Below, piece after piece: positions 26,334 through 36,934 of a DNA stretch of 64,000 bases. Position numbers and translations under genes: made by a program. This DNA comes from Acorus gramineus (lineage: Eukaryota > Streptophyta > Magnoliopsida > Acorales > Acoraceae), in assembly GCA_030737835.1 (NCBI GenBank), contig JAUJYN010000103.1, forward strand, positions 1 to 64,000. The letters run 5' to 3'. The notes below the pieces were generated by a model, which saw only the letters and a program-made list of their open reading frames with translations, was not told the DNA's origin and did no database searches. Every line of letters starts with the position of its first letter. The first letter of the stretch is position 1.

Positions 26334-29300
26334 CTACCAGAATTGCAGTCCCATGCCTCTCACATGACTCACAAAAACATCTCGAGGCATTGCTTTAGTC
26401 AGCGGATCTGCGACCATGTCTCTAGAGGGAAGATAGGACACAACTATCTTGTTTTCAGCAACTTTATCCCTCACAATGTGATACATGGACTCAATATGCT
26501 TGGATCTCTCATGAAATTTAGGGTCCTTGGAAAGTGCAATGGCAGAGTTATTGTCACAATATATCGGTACTGGCTCTTCTGCACTTTTAATGATCCGCAT
26601 ATCTCGCAAAAACCGCTGGATCCACACAGCTTCTCTTGTAGCATGACTACAGGCCACATACTCAGACTCCATGCTAGAGTAGGCTGTAGACTTCTGCTTC
26701 CGGCTAGCCCAAGAGAAAGCTCCACCAGCCAATAAAAATACAAAGCCAGAGGTGGACTTGCGAGAATCAAGATCACCTGCATGATCAGCATCAGAATAAC
26801 CTTGAACTTTAAGTTCACCGCATCCCAGATAGCAAAGAGTCAGGTCTTTTGTGCCTTTCAAATACCGAAGTATTCGCTTCATGGCCTGCCAATGACCTTG
26901 ACCAGGGTTACTCTGATATCTGCTGACCAGCCCCACAGCGAAGCAAATATCTGGACGTGTGCAAACATTAGCATACATTAGACTTCCAACTGCACTGGAG
27001 TAAGGAACTCTCTTCATCTTCTCCTTTTCTTCATTAGTTTGTGGGCACATTCTGAGGCTCAACTTCTGATTCTTGTCAACAGGGGTATCGATAGGTTTAC
27101 AGTCTTTCATGCCAAACCGATCTAATACCTTCTCAATATATGCTGACTAAGATAAGCCAATCTTTCTCTTAGCTCGATCTCTCTGAATCTTGATGCCAAG
27201 CACAAAACTTGCTTCTCCCATGTCCTTCATATCAAAGTTGAGAGAAAGCCATTGTCGAGTGATATTCATTAACTCCATATTATTTGCAGCTAGAAGAATA
27301 TCATCGATATACAAGCAGAGAATAATAAAACTCTTGTCCAGCCACTTCATATATATGCAATGGTCCTCTTCAATCATAGTGAAGCCAAAAGATTTTATGG
27401 CATTGTGAAATTTGAAGTACCATTGCCTCGAAGACTGCTTCAGCCCATATATTGCTTTCTTGAGCTTGCACACTTTTTGTTCCTGCCCCTTAATTGCATA
27501 TCCAAATGGCTGCAACATATAAATTTCTTCGTCAAGATCTCCATTCAGAAAAAGCTGTCTTCACATCCATCTGATACAATTCCAAGTCCAGGCTTGCAGT
27601 TATGGCTAGAATCATCCGGATTGATGTGAATCTAGCAATTGGTGAAAAGGTTTCTTGATAATCTAAACCTTTCACCTAAGTGTACCCTTTAGCCACGAGC
27701 CTTGCCTTGAACTTGTCAATTGATCCATCTGCTTTTCTTTTAATTTTCAACACCCACTTGTTACCAATGGGTTTTCTTCCAGCGGGTAGATCTACAAGCT
27801 CCCAGACCTTGTTTTTCATCATGGAATTGATTTCCTCATTCATTGCTTCAATCCATTCCTTCGATCTTGGATCTGATAATGCTTCTTGATAAGAATCTGG
27901 TTCATCATCATCCATGGAGCTGCAGGTATAGCATTCCCCTTCGATATCAAAATATCTACGGGAAATCCTACCACGAAGGCTTCTCCGAATGTTCTGACTC
28001 TCAGAAGTGGTCCCACTATTTTCAACATTCTCTAGAACACTCCCACTTTTATCAGCATTCATAGGCGAGCTGTCTCGAACGCCAACCTTAGGAGACTGAC
28101 TTGTGCTAGGAGTAGAGGAGTCAAGAACTTCATGCAGTTCTACTGAAAATTTGGCCCTTTTCCTTTGAGGAAATTTTTCTTCAATGAAATCAGCATGTGG
28201 AACCTCCTTTTCAACTATTCAGCCTTTTTCAGTCTCATGGATTACAACATATCCCTTGGACTGAGAAGGGTATCTGATGAATATGCATTCCATAGCTTTT
28301 GGCTCCAGCTTGGTTCCATCAAATGAAGGAATTAGTGCATAACAAGCAGATCCCCATGGGCGCAAATGATCAAGCTTCACTCTACGGCTTGTCCACAATT
28401 CATATGGAGTTTTGGGGAGTGATTTTGAAGGCACTCTATTTACAATATATGTCGTTGTCAAGAGTGCATCACCCCAAAATTCCATAGGCAAATTTGCATG
28501 GGCCAGCATACTTCTCACCATATCAAGGAGTGTACGATTCCTTCTTTCTGCTACACCGTTCTGCTCAGGACTGTACGGCATCGTGAACTGTTTGACTATT
28601 CCATGCTTCTCACATAATTCTTTGAACATGGTAGACGTGTATTCACCTCCTCTATCTGACCTGAGAACTTTAATTGTTCTCCCCAACTGATTTTCAACTT
28701 CATTTTTATATCTGACGAAGCAATCTAACACATTAGCTTTGTAGGAGATGAGATATACATATCTATACTAAGAATAGTCATCAATGAATGTGACAAAATA
28801 GTATGAACCATTTCTGGCTCTCACATTCATAGGCCCACAAACATTAGAATGAATGATACTCAACAATTCAGTTGATCGGGTAGCCTTTCGGAATGGTTTC
28901 TTGGTTGCCTTTCCACATATGCAGTACTCGCATGTAGGGAAATTAACATCTTTTAAGGAACCCAGCAAACCATCTCTACATAAGCGTTAAATTCTGTCTT
29001 TACCAATATGGCCCAGCCTCGCATGCCAATTCAGTCATTTAGAAACACTGAAATTTTCATTATTCATTACTGATGAGGAGATAGGAAAGGAGCAAGATTT
29101 GCATTCAACTTCTAACTTGAAAAGATTTTCATATAATCTGCCCCAGGCAAAAATTACATTGTTCTGCCTTATAGACACCCTTTCACCAGAAAATCGAACA
29201 TCAAAATTATTTTTACATAACTGAGAGACAGACACAAGATTCTTTCTTATATTGGGAACATACAAAATGTCATGAAGCACTAAAACATGTCTAGTCTACA

Positions 29301-30369
29301 TGTATAACTGGTACATGCCGATCCCCAAAACATCCTCCGTGGCATTGTTCCCCATATATAACTTGTGTTGTCCTTCAAAAATCTGGTGAAACTCCACAAA
29401 ACCTTCCCTTTCATTCATCACGTGTTTGGTTGCCCCTGAATCCAGAAACCAATCAGGGCAAGCCTCATCAGTAAGGAGAACCTCAGAACAAACATTAACA
29501 AAACAGGAGGAAGAGATAGGAGGACATACTGTTTTCTTGTCCTTGCATTCTCTAGCGAAATGTCCCTGTTGACCACAAACAAAGCATGTGATCTTGGACT
29601 TATCAGCTCTGCCACGAAAACCTCTTCTTGGCTTGAACTGCTGTTTCCCCTTAGAGTTATTATCAGGTCCGGTTCCCCTCTCATAAGGCTTCTTCTTATT
29701 TTTGAATTTTCTCTTCTTCTTAAACTTCTTAGGTCCCTTTTCTTCTACATTCATGACCACTTCAGAAGAGCTGCCCATTCTACGTTCAGCTTCAATTTCT
29801 AAAGCAGTTCTCAAATCCCCGAAAGTCTTAACAGACTTATCATGGGTCATCAAGAGCTTCATCTGCTCCCAGGATGGAGGAAGTGACCTTAATACAGCTA
29901 GAATTTTCTGATCTTCACTCAGTTTATTACCAGCTGTATCTAAGTCACGAATCATTTGGGACATTTTCCTCAAATGGTCTGACATGGACTGACTATGAGG
30001 CATTCTATAGTTCTCAAACTGCACACTCATTACTCTGAGTCTTGCAGCACTATAGTCGGAATAGGCCTTTTTCAATGCATCCCACATTTCTTTTGCAGTT
30101 TCATAAATCTCATATTCCCCAATCAGATCATACATCATACTGCTCAGCAAAGTATATCTAGCAGTTGTGTTATCATGTGCCCAACTATCATAAGCTTCTA
30201 TCAGTGTACTAGAAGAGCCACTATCAGGTTTAGCCTTAACCTCTCGCAATGTATATTCAACATTTTGCTCATGCAACAAATATGTCATTTTTCTCTGCCA
30301 CTGATCATAATTGGTGCCATCTAATTTATCTCCCTTAATCAAGTCCGAGATAATATTTTTCGATGCCAT
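26334..30369 (-). pseudogene. Copia gag-pol polyprotein (interrupted)
   Basis: Starts MASKNIISDLIKGDKLDGTN at 30369. Gag (UBN2-like) with a CCHC knuckle CFVCGQQGHFAREC; protease DSGATKH; gag-pre-integrase LHDILYVPNIRKNLVSVSQL; integrase zinc motif WHARLGH plus CEYC; DDE core with FVTFIDDYS and RSDRGGEY; reverse transcriptase from IGNKWVLKIKRKADGS to YIDDILLAANN; RNase H with GYSDADHAGDLDSRKST and CDNNSAIALSKD. In-frame stops lie at 29296-29298, 29035-29037, 28987-28989, 28768-28770, 28219-28221, 27676-27678 and 27147-27149. One extra base in an A5/T5 run (27549-27553) shifts frame. The element therefore needs partner enzymes to move. Confidence 0.95.
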
Positions 30370-30730
30370 ATTTTACTGCAAATAAATGAATATGCACATC
30401 CATCAACAAATCATGCATGCTGTGACTGATTTCTAAATTTATCTCATAGTGATTATCATTTTCACACACAACATGACCTACGTGACTTATAGGAAATAGA
30501 ATTAAAATTTACCATCAAGACAACTGCACCAAAATCAACACTATGTGTAGAAATCAAATGCAATCAGCAAGATAATAAAATTAATTCATTTTCTTAAAAT
30601 CACATAAGCCTATTTTCATAATTAATACACATAACTCATTTGGGGACGGTAAAATAAAAATTACCTGTTGCGAGGTAAGCACTGTAATTCCCTCATTTAC
30701 TCCACAAAGAACGAAATCCAACTCACAATG

Positions 30731-30743
30731 GCTCTGATACCAC
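30731..30743 (-). other. Primer-binding site of the Copia element
   Basis: Immediately inside the 5' LTR the coding strand reads TGGTATCAGAGCC, complementary to the 3' part of plant initiator methionine tRNA, the usual primer of Copia elements. Confidence 0.93.
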
Positions 30744-31258
30744 TGTTCGGAATAAGTATTAAAAACACGTACCACTGCGGAAGCGTCAATCACGAACCGG
30801 AGTTGGACTCACGTCCAAAATTGACTACTCAATTGAGGTAGATAAAAGTGAATATCCCACTTTATTAGTCTCTTCCAAACGAGAGACTAACTATTATATC
30901 CACCCCTCAAGATCTTAGGCTAAAGATGGAAAGCCCTTTTAAATATTACTCAAAATGGAGATGGATTTGTGAGTCGGAGTGGAAGCACAAACACTGGTGT
31001 ACATACACACACACAGACTTATAGTTTTTTTTATCACACCTTTGTTTATTACCCATGCATGCATATTTATAATAGGTGCATGGCGGTGGTGCATGGCGGT
31101 TCACATTAATAGGGATAATGATGATGACAAGGCTTAATCAATTGGAGATAGGAGATAAGAAGGCTCTAGATGTGTAGGGATGTTCGTAGAAAATGAAAAA
31201 ATGTCAAATGGCCCCCTGGAGAAAAAAATAATAGCAGGGAAGGCTAGATTAACTAACA
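30744..31258 (-). repeat. Copia 5' LTR (515 bp)
   Basis: Pairs with 24680-25190. It carries an extra 4 bp in a CA-repeat relative to the other LTR. Confidence 0.95.
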
Positions 31259-31264
31259 GGTCCC

Positions 31265-31796
31265 AAATGGGGCTAAAGTGAGGAATGATAAATTGTGTCA
31301 CATGACACGTGTAAGTTATTTTTTCCCTATGTTTAACACATCTACCACGCATGAACATCTATTAGTAGGGATATAACAAAGATGTTAAAAGATTTGATTT
31401 TATTAATTAGGTATTTACTCTGTTTTTAAAAAAGCTATATTTATTTGAATCGTAATTTTATTTGGAAAGAAAATCGGATTTTCAATACTGATTTTAATTT
31501 AATAATAGAATTCAATAAAACTACAATTTTTTTTTTGAGATTTTCATTCATTTATTCTGGTCATTCAAATATTGTGCTCTCTTTCTTTTGCCGGAATACA
31601 ACAGTCTTAAACTGCATTCAATAAACCAAACAATTACTTGGGGCCCAAGCAGTCAAACCAATATATCCGCAAAACATTATCGTCTATCCGGCTAAACAAG
31701 TAGAACACACAAACCATACGTCTCCCACCAACGCAAATTCCCACATTTACATTATCCATGAAAATTAAAACACAAACCGCGACGCACCAGATCATC
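31265..31796. other. AT-rich spacer right of the Copia element
   Basis: No gene, RNA or repeat with clear ends is visible. The sequence to the right starts to match the left end of the large MULE at 57.1 kb. Confidence 0.5.
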
Positions 31797-33195
31797 ATAG
31801 TGATGATACTCAGCCTATAATATAAACCCCACTTATAGGCTCCATGAGGTGTCATCATTTCATTGGTTGGTTTGTTTGGTTTGTTGACTTTTTCAAAAAA
31901 TTGTAAAATGACAAAATACAAATTTGCCCTTCATTAAAAATTTGTCTTATTAACCCAAATCCCCCCATTTTCTCTATTTGGTTATGACTCTTCCATGTAA
32001 ATCTTAAAATCTATTTACCTATTTCAAATTTTGAATTTTGAAATCATTACCTAAATTATAATTGAACCTAGATTATCGAAATTATTTTCATTAAAATCCT
32101 TCAAATGGCTCATTTTCTCTAGGTAGTTATTGTATTCAAATTTAAATAAAAAAACACATATAGTTAACATATGAAACAATTACATTTTATATTGGTAGTT
32201 ACAAATACATTTCTTAAATGTTTACATCTCTCACAACGATTTGTTACATTTTATATAAAAACTGTTACATTTATATAGATGGAACAAACAATTACATTTA
32301 CCTAAATGTCAAACAGTTACATTTACTATTTGAAATTATCTATTTCAATTTCTAGTGCACTGCCTTCCAAAGAAAATGTATCAGAATCCTCTGTAAAAGT
32401 ATGTACTTCACTGTTACATTTATACGTCATTTCTATTTGCATTGTTAAAATAAATGCACAACATGAGATAATGTTACATTTCAGAGTGTTACATTTATGA
32501 ATGTAACAAAATTGTGTAAATGAATATTCGAGTTCGGGAGTCTAATATAAACATCACACGAACCAGTAACAATTAAATGTAACAATATCAAAATTACATT
32601 TATGAAATTATAACGAAACAAATATAAAAAAAGTGTGAAATAGTGATCAAAACATAAAAAAAAATTCATTTTTTAAATTGAAACATGTAACATAGATTGA
32701 ATATTTGATCATCAAAAATTTAATTTCAAATTCGATGTGACTTTCATTCAATAAGATAAATAAAAAATAAAAAAACAATTGACAAACTTGATCCGAAAGA
32801 GAGATCAATTTCAGGATTGCTACGAATAAATTATAGGGATTAATGATTTTACACAATGCAAAGAAGAAGAAATACAGTAATTAATTAATGAAATCTCCAC
32901 AATTCTAGGAATAAATTAAATCGTTTTCCTTGTTTAGAGGTGGTTATCAATTAGAGGGTATAATAGGTAATGTCCTATTACCACATCATGGGCCTGTGAT
33001 GGGGCCTGAAAAGTTGGAGGAATCATTATTGTTAAGTTTAATGATTTTACATTAATTAATGAAATCTCCACAATCCTAGGAATAAATCAAACCGTTATCC
33101 TTATTTAAAGGTGGTTAACAATTAGAGGGTATAATAGGTAATGTCTTTATTGCCCCATCATGACGTGTGATGGGGTCCGAAAAGTTGGGGTTTAG
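31797..33195. mobile_element. Non-autonomous MULE-like element related to the Ulp1-MULE at 57 kb
   Basis: Its left end (about 31797-31930, with CTCCATGAGGTGTCATC) aligns with the left end of the large element (about 57107-57240, with CCCCATGAGGTGTCAAC), including the word order before and after. The right part is an imperfect inverted match: GAGGGTATAATAGG at 32953 and 33125 mirrors CCAATTATACCCTC in the 57-kb terminus. The interior (32160-32620) is dense in TGTTACATTT words, as in the 57-kb element. There is no coding capacity. Both borders are approximate, and no 9-bp duplication was identified. Confidence 0.6.
32883..33190. repeat. Direct duplication (about 135 bp, 173-bp offset) at the right end of the MULE-like element
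   Basis: The stretch TTAATGAAATCTCCACAA through GAGGGTATAATAGGTAATGT to GAAAAGTTGG occurs at about 32885-33017 and again at about 33055-33190 with a few percent divergence. It may be a duplicated terminal segment. The second copy ends about 70 bp before the DUF2828 start codon. Confidence 0.85.
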
Positions 33196-33260
33196 AAATT
33201 ATTATTTAAAAACATAACCCTCCCAAAAACCTCGTCTCCTCCAAAACCCTAAAAAAAAAA

Positions 33261-35243
33261 ATGAAATCACTATTGAAGATTCGTCGATTCCATGCGTTGG
33301 CGAGTGAAAGCACGACGCATGCCATGGCCCCTCCTCGTCGTCTTCTCGGCCCTCCGGAGATCCACATCAAACCGTCTGATCCACCCCCCTCGAACTCTCC
33401 ACCGCCCGATCCCTTCATGGATCTAATGACGGAGCGTTTCAACGACCCTCCTCTGCCGAAGACCCCCCCTCCTCCGATGGGCCGAACGGAGAACAACTCG
33501 GCCACCTACCTCTCCTCGGGGAACCCCTGCCTCGACTTCTTCTTCCAAGTCGTCCCCGACACGAAATCGAAAACCATAACGAGACTGTTAAAATCTGCCT
33601 GGGATCGCGATCCGTTGAAGTCGTTGAAGCTGGTCTGCCACTTGCGCGGCGTCCGCGGCACCGGCAAGTCCGACAGGGAGGGCTTCTACTCCTCCGCTCT
33701 CTGGATCCACGATCACCACCCCAAGACCCTCGCCCTCAACGTCGCCTCGATCGCCGGATTCGGTTACATCAAGGACCTCCCCGAGATCCTCCACCGGATC
33801 CTCAACGGCGCCGACGTTCGGGAGGTACAGAAGCGCCAGTATTTTTCATGGAAGTCCAAGGGATTCCTGGGATTCAAGAATTGCAAGAAGGGCAAGCCCG
33901 GTCACAAGACCCCAGAGGAAGTCAAGGCGGAGGCGTCGGCGAAGCGGAAGGAGAAGAGGGAGAAGGCGGCCGCCAAGGCACTCGAGAGGTACGCGCGCGA
34001 TCCCAATTATCGGTTACTTTACGATCTGGTGAGCGATTTCTTCGCGGAGTCGCTGGTCACCGATCTCGAGCGGCTGAGATCGGGGAAGCTGAACGAGATC
34101 GGCCTCGCCGCGAAGTGGTGCCCGTCGCTCTACTCGCCCTACGACTGCTCCACCCTCCTCTGCGAAGGGATCGCCACGCGCGTCTTCCCTGTTGAGTCCT
34201 ATCCGGAGTACGCGGAGATCGAGGAGGCGTATTATGTTTACAGAGTCCGCGACCGCCTCCGCAAGGAGGTGCTGGTCCCGCTGCGGGCGGCGCTCGAGCT
34301 CCCGGAGGTGTACATGGCCGCGAACAAGTGGGGGTCGCTGCCGTACGAGCGCGTCGCGTCGGTGGCGATGAAGAACTACAAGTGCCTTTTCATGAAGCAC
34401 GACGGGGAGCGGTTCGGGAAGTATCTGGAGAGCGTGAGGAAGGGTGAGAAGAAGATCGCCGCGGGGGCGCTGCTTCCGCACGAGATCCTCGCGGAGGCGT
34501 ACGATGAAGAAGTTGAGGACGTTGCGGAGCTGCAGTGGCGGAGGATGGTGTCGGACCTGCAGGAGAAGGGGAAGCTGAGGAACTGCATCGCGGTGTGCGA
34601 CGTTTCGGGGAGCATGGAAGGGACGCCGATGGATGTGTGCGTGGCGCTGGGGATGCTCGTGGCGGAGCTGAGCGAGGAGCCGTGGAAAGGGAAGGTCATC
34701 ACCTTCAGTGCAAGGCCGCAGCTGCACGTGATCAAGGGGGACACGCTCGCAAAGAAGATGTGCTTCGTGAAGAAGATGGACTGGGGTATGAACACGGATT
34801 TCCAGGCGGTGTTCGATCGGATACTGGAGGTGGCGGTGGAGGGGAGGCTGGAGCCGGAGAGGATGATAAAGAGGGTGTTCGTGTTCAGTGATATGGAGTT
34901 CGATGAGGCGTCGAGGGTGCGGCCGTCGTATTACATGGGGTATGATGAGGCGTCGGATGATGAGGCGTCAGTGAGATCGTGGGAGACGGATTACATGGTG
35001 ATAAGGAGGAAGTATGAGGAGAAGGGGTACGGGTCGGTTGTGCCGGAGATCGTGTTCTGGAATTTGAGGGACTCGCAATCGATTCCGGTGACGAGCAAGG
35101 ACAAGGGGGTGGCGCTTGTGAGCGGGTTCTCGAAGAATATGATAAAGGTGTTTTTGGAGCGTGATGGGGTGATAGACCCGGAGATTGTGATGGATAATGC
35201 CATTGCCGGGGAAGAGTACAGCAAGTTAGTCGTCTTTGATTGA
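33261..35243 (+). CDS. DUF2828 / von Willebrand A-like domain protein (intronless)
   Basis: A single uninterrupted 660-aa frame, very GC-rich. After a short Pro-rich leader come CLDFFFQVVPDTKS and LKLVCHLRGVRGTGKSDREG, which I recognise as the plant DUF2828 family (L728-like proteins, often intronless). A C-terminal vWA-like half carries a MIDAS-type motif DVSGSM (D447, S449, S451), VITFSARPQ, and FVFSDMEFDEA near the end. A Lys/Ala/Glu-rich helical segment lies around residues 220-245. The first ATG at 33261 adds 21 residues before a second in-frame ATG at 33324 in better context (GCCATGGCC), so either may be used. The molecular function is unknown; the layout recalls TROVE/Ro60-type proteins, but that is only an analogy. 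Confidence 0.93.
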   Translation: MKSLLKIRRFHALASESTTHAMAPPRRLLGPPEIHIKPSDPPPSNSPPPDPFMDLMTERFNDPPLPKTPPPPMGRTENNSATYLSSGNPCLDFFFQVVPDTKSKTITRLLKSAWDRDPLKSLKLVCHLRGVRGTGKSDREGFYSSALWIHDHHPKTLALNVASIAGFGYIKDLPEILHRILNGADVREVQKRQYFSWKSKGFLGFKNCKKGKPGHKTPEEVKAEASAKRKEKREKAAAKALERYARDPNYRLLYDLVSDFFAESLVTDLERLRSGKLNEIGLAAKWCPSLYSPYDCSTLLCEGIATRVFPVESYPEYAEIEEAYYVYRVRDRLRKEVLVPLRAALELPEVYMAANKWGSLPYERVASVAMKNYKCLFMKHDGERFGKYLESVRKGEKKIAAGALLPHEILAEAYDEEVEDVAELQWRRMVSDLQEKGKLRNCIAVCDVSGSMEGTPMDVCVALGMLVAELSEEPWKGKVITFSARPQLHVIKGDTLAKKMCFVKKMDWGMNTDFQAVFDRILEVAVEGRLEPERMIKRVFVFSDMEFDEASRVRPSYYMGYDEASDDEASVRSWETDYMVIRRKYEEKGYGSVVPEIVFWNLRDSQSIPVTSKDKGVALVSGFSKNMIKVFLERDGVIDPEIVMDNAIAGEEYSKLVVFD

Positions 35244-35968
35244 GAATGTGATTTTTTTTTTCGTCTGTCATAAATTGTGAATGTTTTTTTTTTTTTTGTT
35301 GAATTAAGGAAAGTTTGAAATTGATGTCTTGCTAGCAATCCAAATTATTTATATTTATATCATTGGGTTTCCCACTGGCACTGAGTCTCAGTAGCAGTCA
35401 AAGTAAAAGTATATACTAGGGTATATTTTTATTTATGTTCCCATTAGTCATAACACAACGGTTTATGGTTTAGTGGTGTTACTGATAAGTCCTGGATCGA
35501 GTTTTGGTGTTGACTTACCCATCTGTTTGTTGGATGGTGATGTTTGTTGGCTATTATTCGAAAGAATTTTTTGTGGGACCGGAACAAACAGACGGAGGTA
35601 GCGTTCCCCGGCTCCACCTTAAGATCAGCCACGGAGGGTCCATCCGATGTAAAAAAAAAAAAAAGTACGTTTTTATAAAAAAAATTATTCATATTCAAAT
35701 AAATTCGAATACATATATTTTACTATTTTTTTTGTAATGAAATGTATATCAAATAGTGAATTATATAATGTATTAGTGATGTGAGGATTGTAAATAGGAC
35801 TACAAAATAAACTTCATGGATCAATGTCAATAGAAATTTTTGAGATCTGGAATAATGGATGTCTGTTTTTTTTTTTTTTTGTTTCCAAGGGATGTTAAAT
35901 CTCCGATTTTGAAGGGTTAAAAAATCATAATTTAAAACATTCGATGTTTTTATGGTTATTTAAATTTT
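35244..35968. other. 3' flank of the DUF2828 gene
   Basis: T-rich 3' UTR, then a SINE-like element (35452-35664, own entry), then AT-rich sequence to the foldback element. TTAAATTTT at 35960-35968 nearly matches the far flank of that element. Confidence 0.5.
35452..35664 (+). mobile_element. tRNA-derived SINE with A-tail
   Basis: An A-box-like TGGTTTAGTGG at 35466-35476 and a B-box-like GGATCGAGTT at 35493-35502 have plausible spacing. They are followed by a non-tRNA body and an A14 tail at 35651-35664. No clean target-site duplication was found. Confidence 0.55.
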
Positions 35969-36925
35969 GGGTTAAAGACATTTAAGTCCCTACAAACATG
36001 GAAAAACCCATATAAGTCCCTACTAAAATTGGGACAGACGTACGAGTCCCTGAAAACTCAAAAAAACCCAATTATCATCCCTGAGTTAAATTTCTATCCA
36101 AATTTAACGGAATATTCCTAAAATATTCCATCACATATAATTGTGTAGACATTGAAGTCTTTATAAATAATCATAAAGACAAATTAGTCCCTGCAAAAGA
36201 TAAAATTGCCCATAAAAGACTTTTACATTAAATTGTGTATACATTGTAGTCCCTATAAATAATCATAAAGACAAATTAGTCTTCGCAAAAGATAAAATTG
36301 CCCTTAAAAGACTTTTACATGTAATTGAATAGACATTACAGTCCTTATAAACAATCGTAAAGACAAATTGGTTCATCTAAAAGACAAAAATACCCTTGAA
36401 GTATTTTTACATTTAATTGTGCAGACATTGCAATTTAAAAATTAAATACCCTCTAAAAGACTGCAATTTCTACACAATTAAATGTAAAAATTTTTCAGGG
36501 GCATTTTTGTCTTTTACATGTACCAATTTATCTTTACGATTATTTATAAGGACTGTAATGTTTATCCAATTAAATGTAAAAAATTTTAAGGGGTAATTTT
36601 ATCTTTTGCAAGGACTAATTTGTCTTTATGATTGTTTATAGGGACTGCAATGCGTACACAATTTAATGTAAAAGTCTTTCAGGGGTAATTTTGTCTTTTG
36701 CAGGGACTAATTTGTCTTTATGACTGTTTATAAGGACTTCAATGTCAACACAATTATATGTGACATAATATTCTGGGAATATTCCGTTAAGTTTGGATGG
36801 AAATTTAACTCAGGGATGATAATTGAGTTTTTCTGAGTTTTCAGGGACTCGTACGTCTGTCCTAATTTTAGTAGGGATTTATATGGGTTTTCCTATGTTT
36901 GTAGGGACTTAGATGTCTTTAACCC
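35969..36925. mobile_element. Foldback / long-TIR element (957 bp) with internal repeats
   Basis: The left arm starts GGGTTAAAGACATTTAAG and the right arm ends CTTAGATGTCTTTAACCC. The arms are inverted copies over at least 150 bp, and the symmetry continues inward through repeated units with AAAGACAAATTAGTCCCTGC. The whole element is close to one large palindrome centred near 36450. Flanks TTAAATTTT (35960-35968) and TTTAATTTT (36926-36934) match at 8 of 9 positions, suggesting a 9-bp duplication as made by Mutator-type transposases. Non-coding. Confidence 0.85.
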
Positions 36926-36934
36926 TTTAATTTT

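Larger units (their letters stand above)
24680..31258 (-). mobile_element. Ty1/Copia LTR retrotransposon (structurally complete, coding-dead)
   Basis: Two LTRs (24680-25190 and 30744-31258) start TGTT and end AACA. GGTCCC flanks both sides (24674-24679 and 31259-31264), a 5-6 bp target-site duplication. On the coding (minus) strand the 5' LTR is followed by an initiator-Met-tRNA primer-binding site, gag, protease, integrase, reverse transcriptase and RNase H (the Copia order), then a polypurine tract before the 3' LTR. The LTRs differ by about 14 substitutions plus one 4-bp indel by eye (about 97% identity), so the insertion is fairly recent, yet the polyprotein has at least six stops and one frameshift. 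Confidence 0.97.

Noticed and set aside
34014-34795. 237-aa and 139-aa minus-strand ORFs inside the DUF2828 gene
   Set aside because: They arise from high GC on the opposite strand of a well-supported gene and show no domain.
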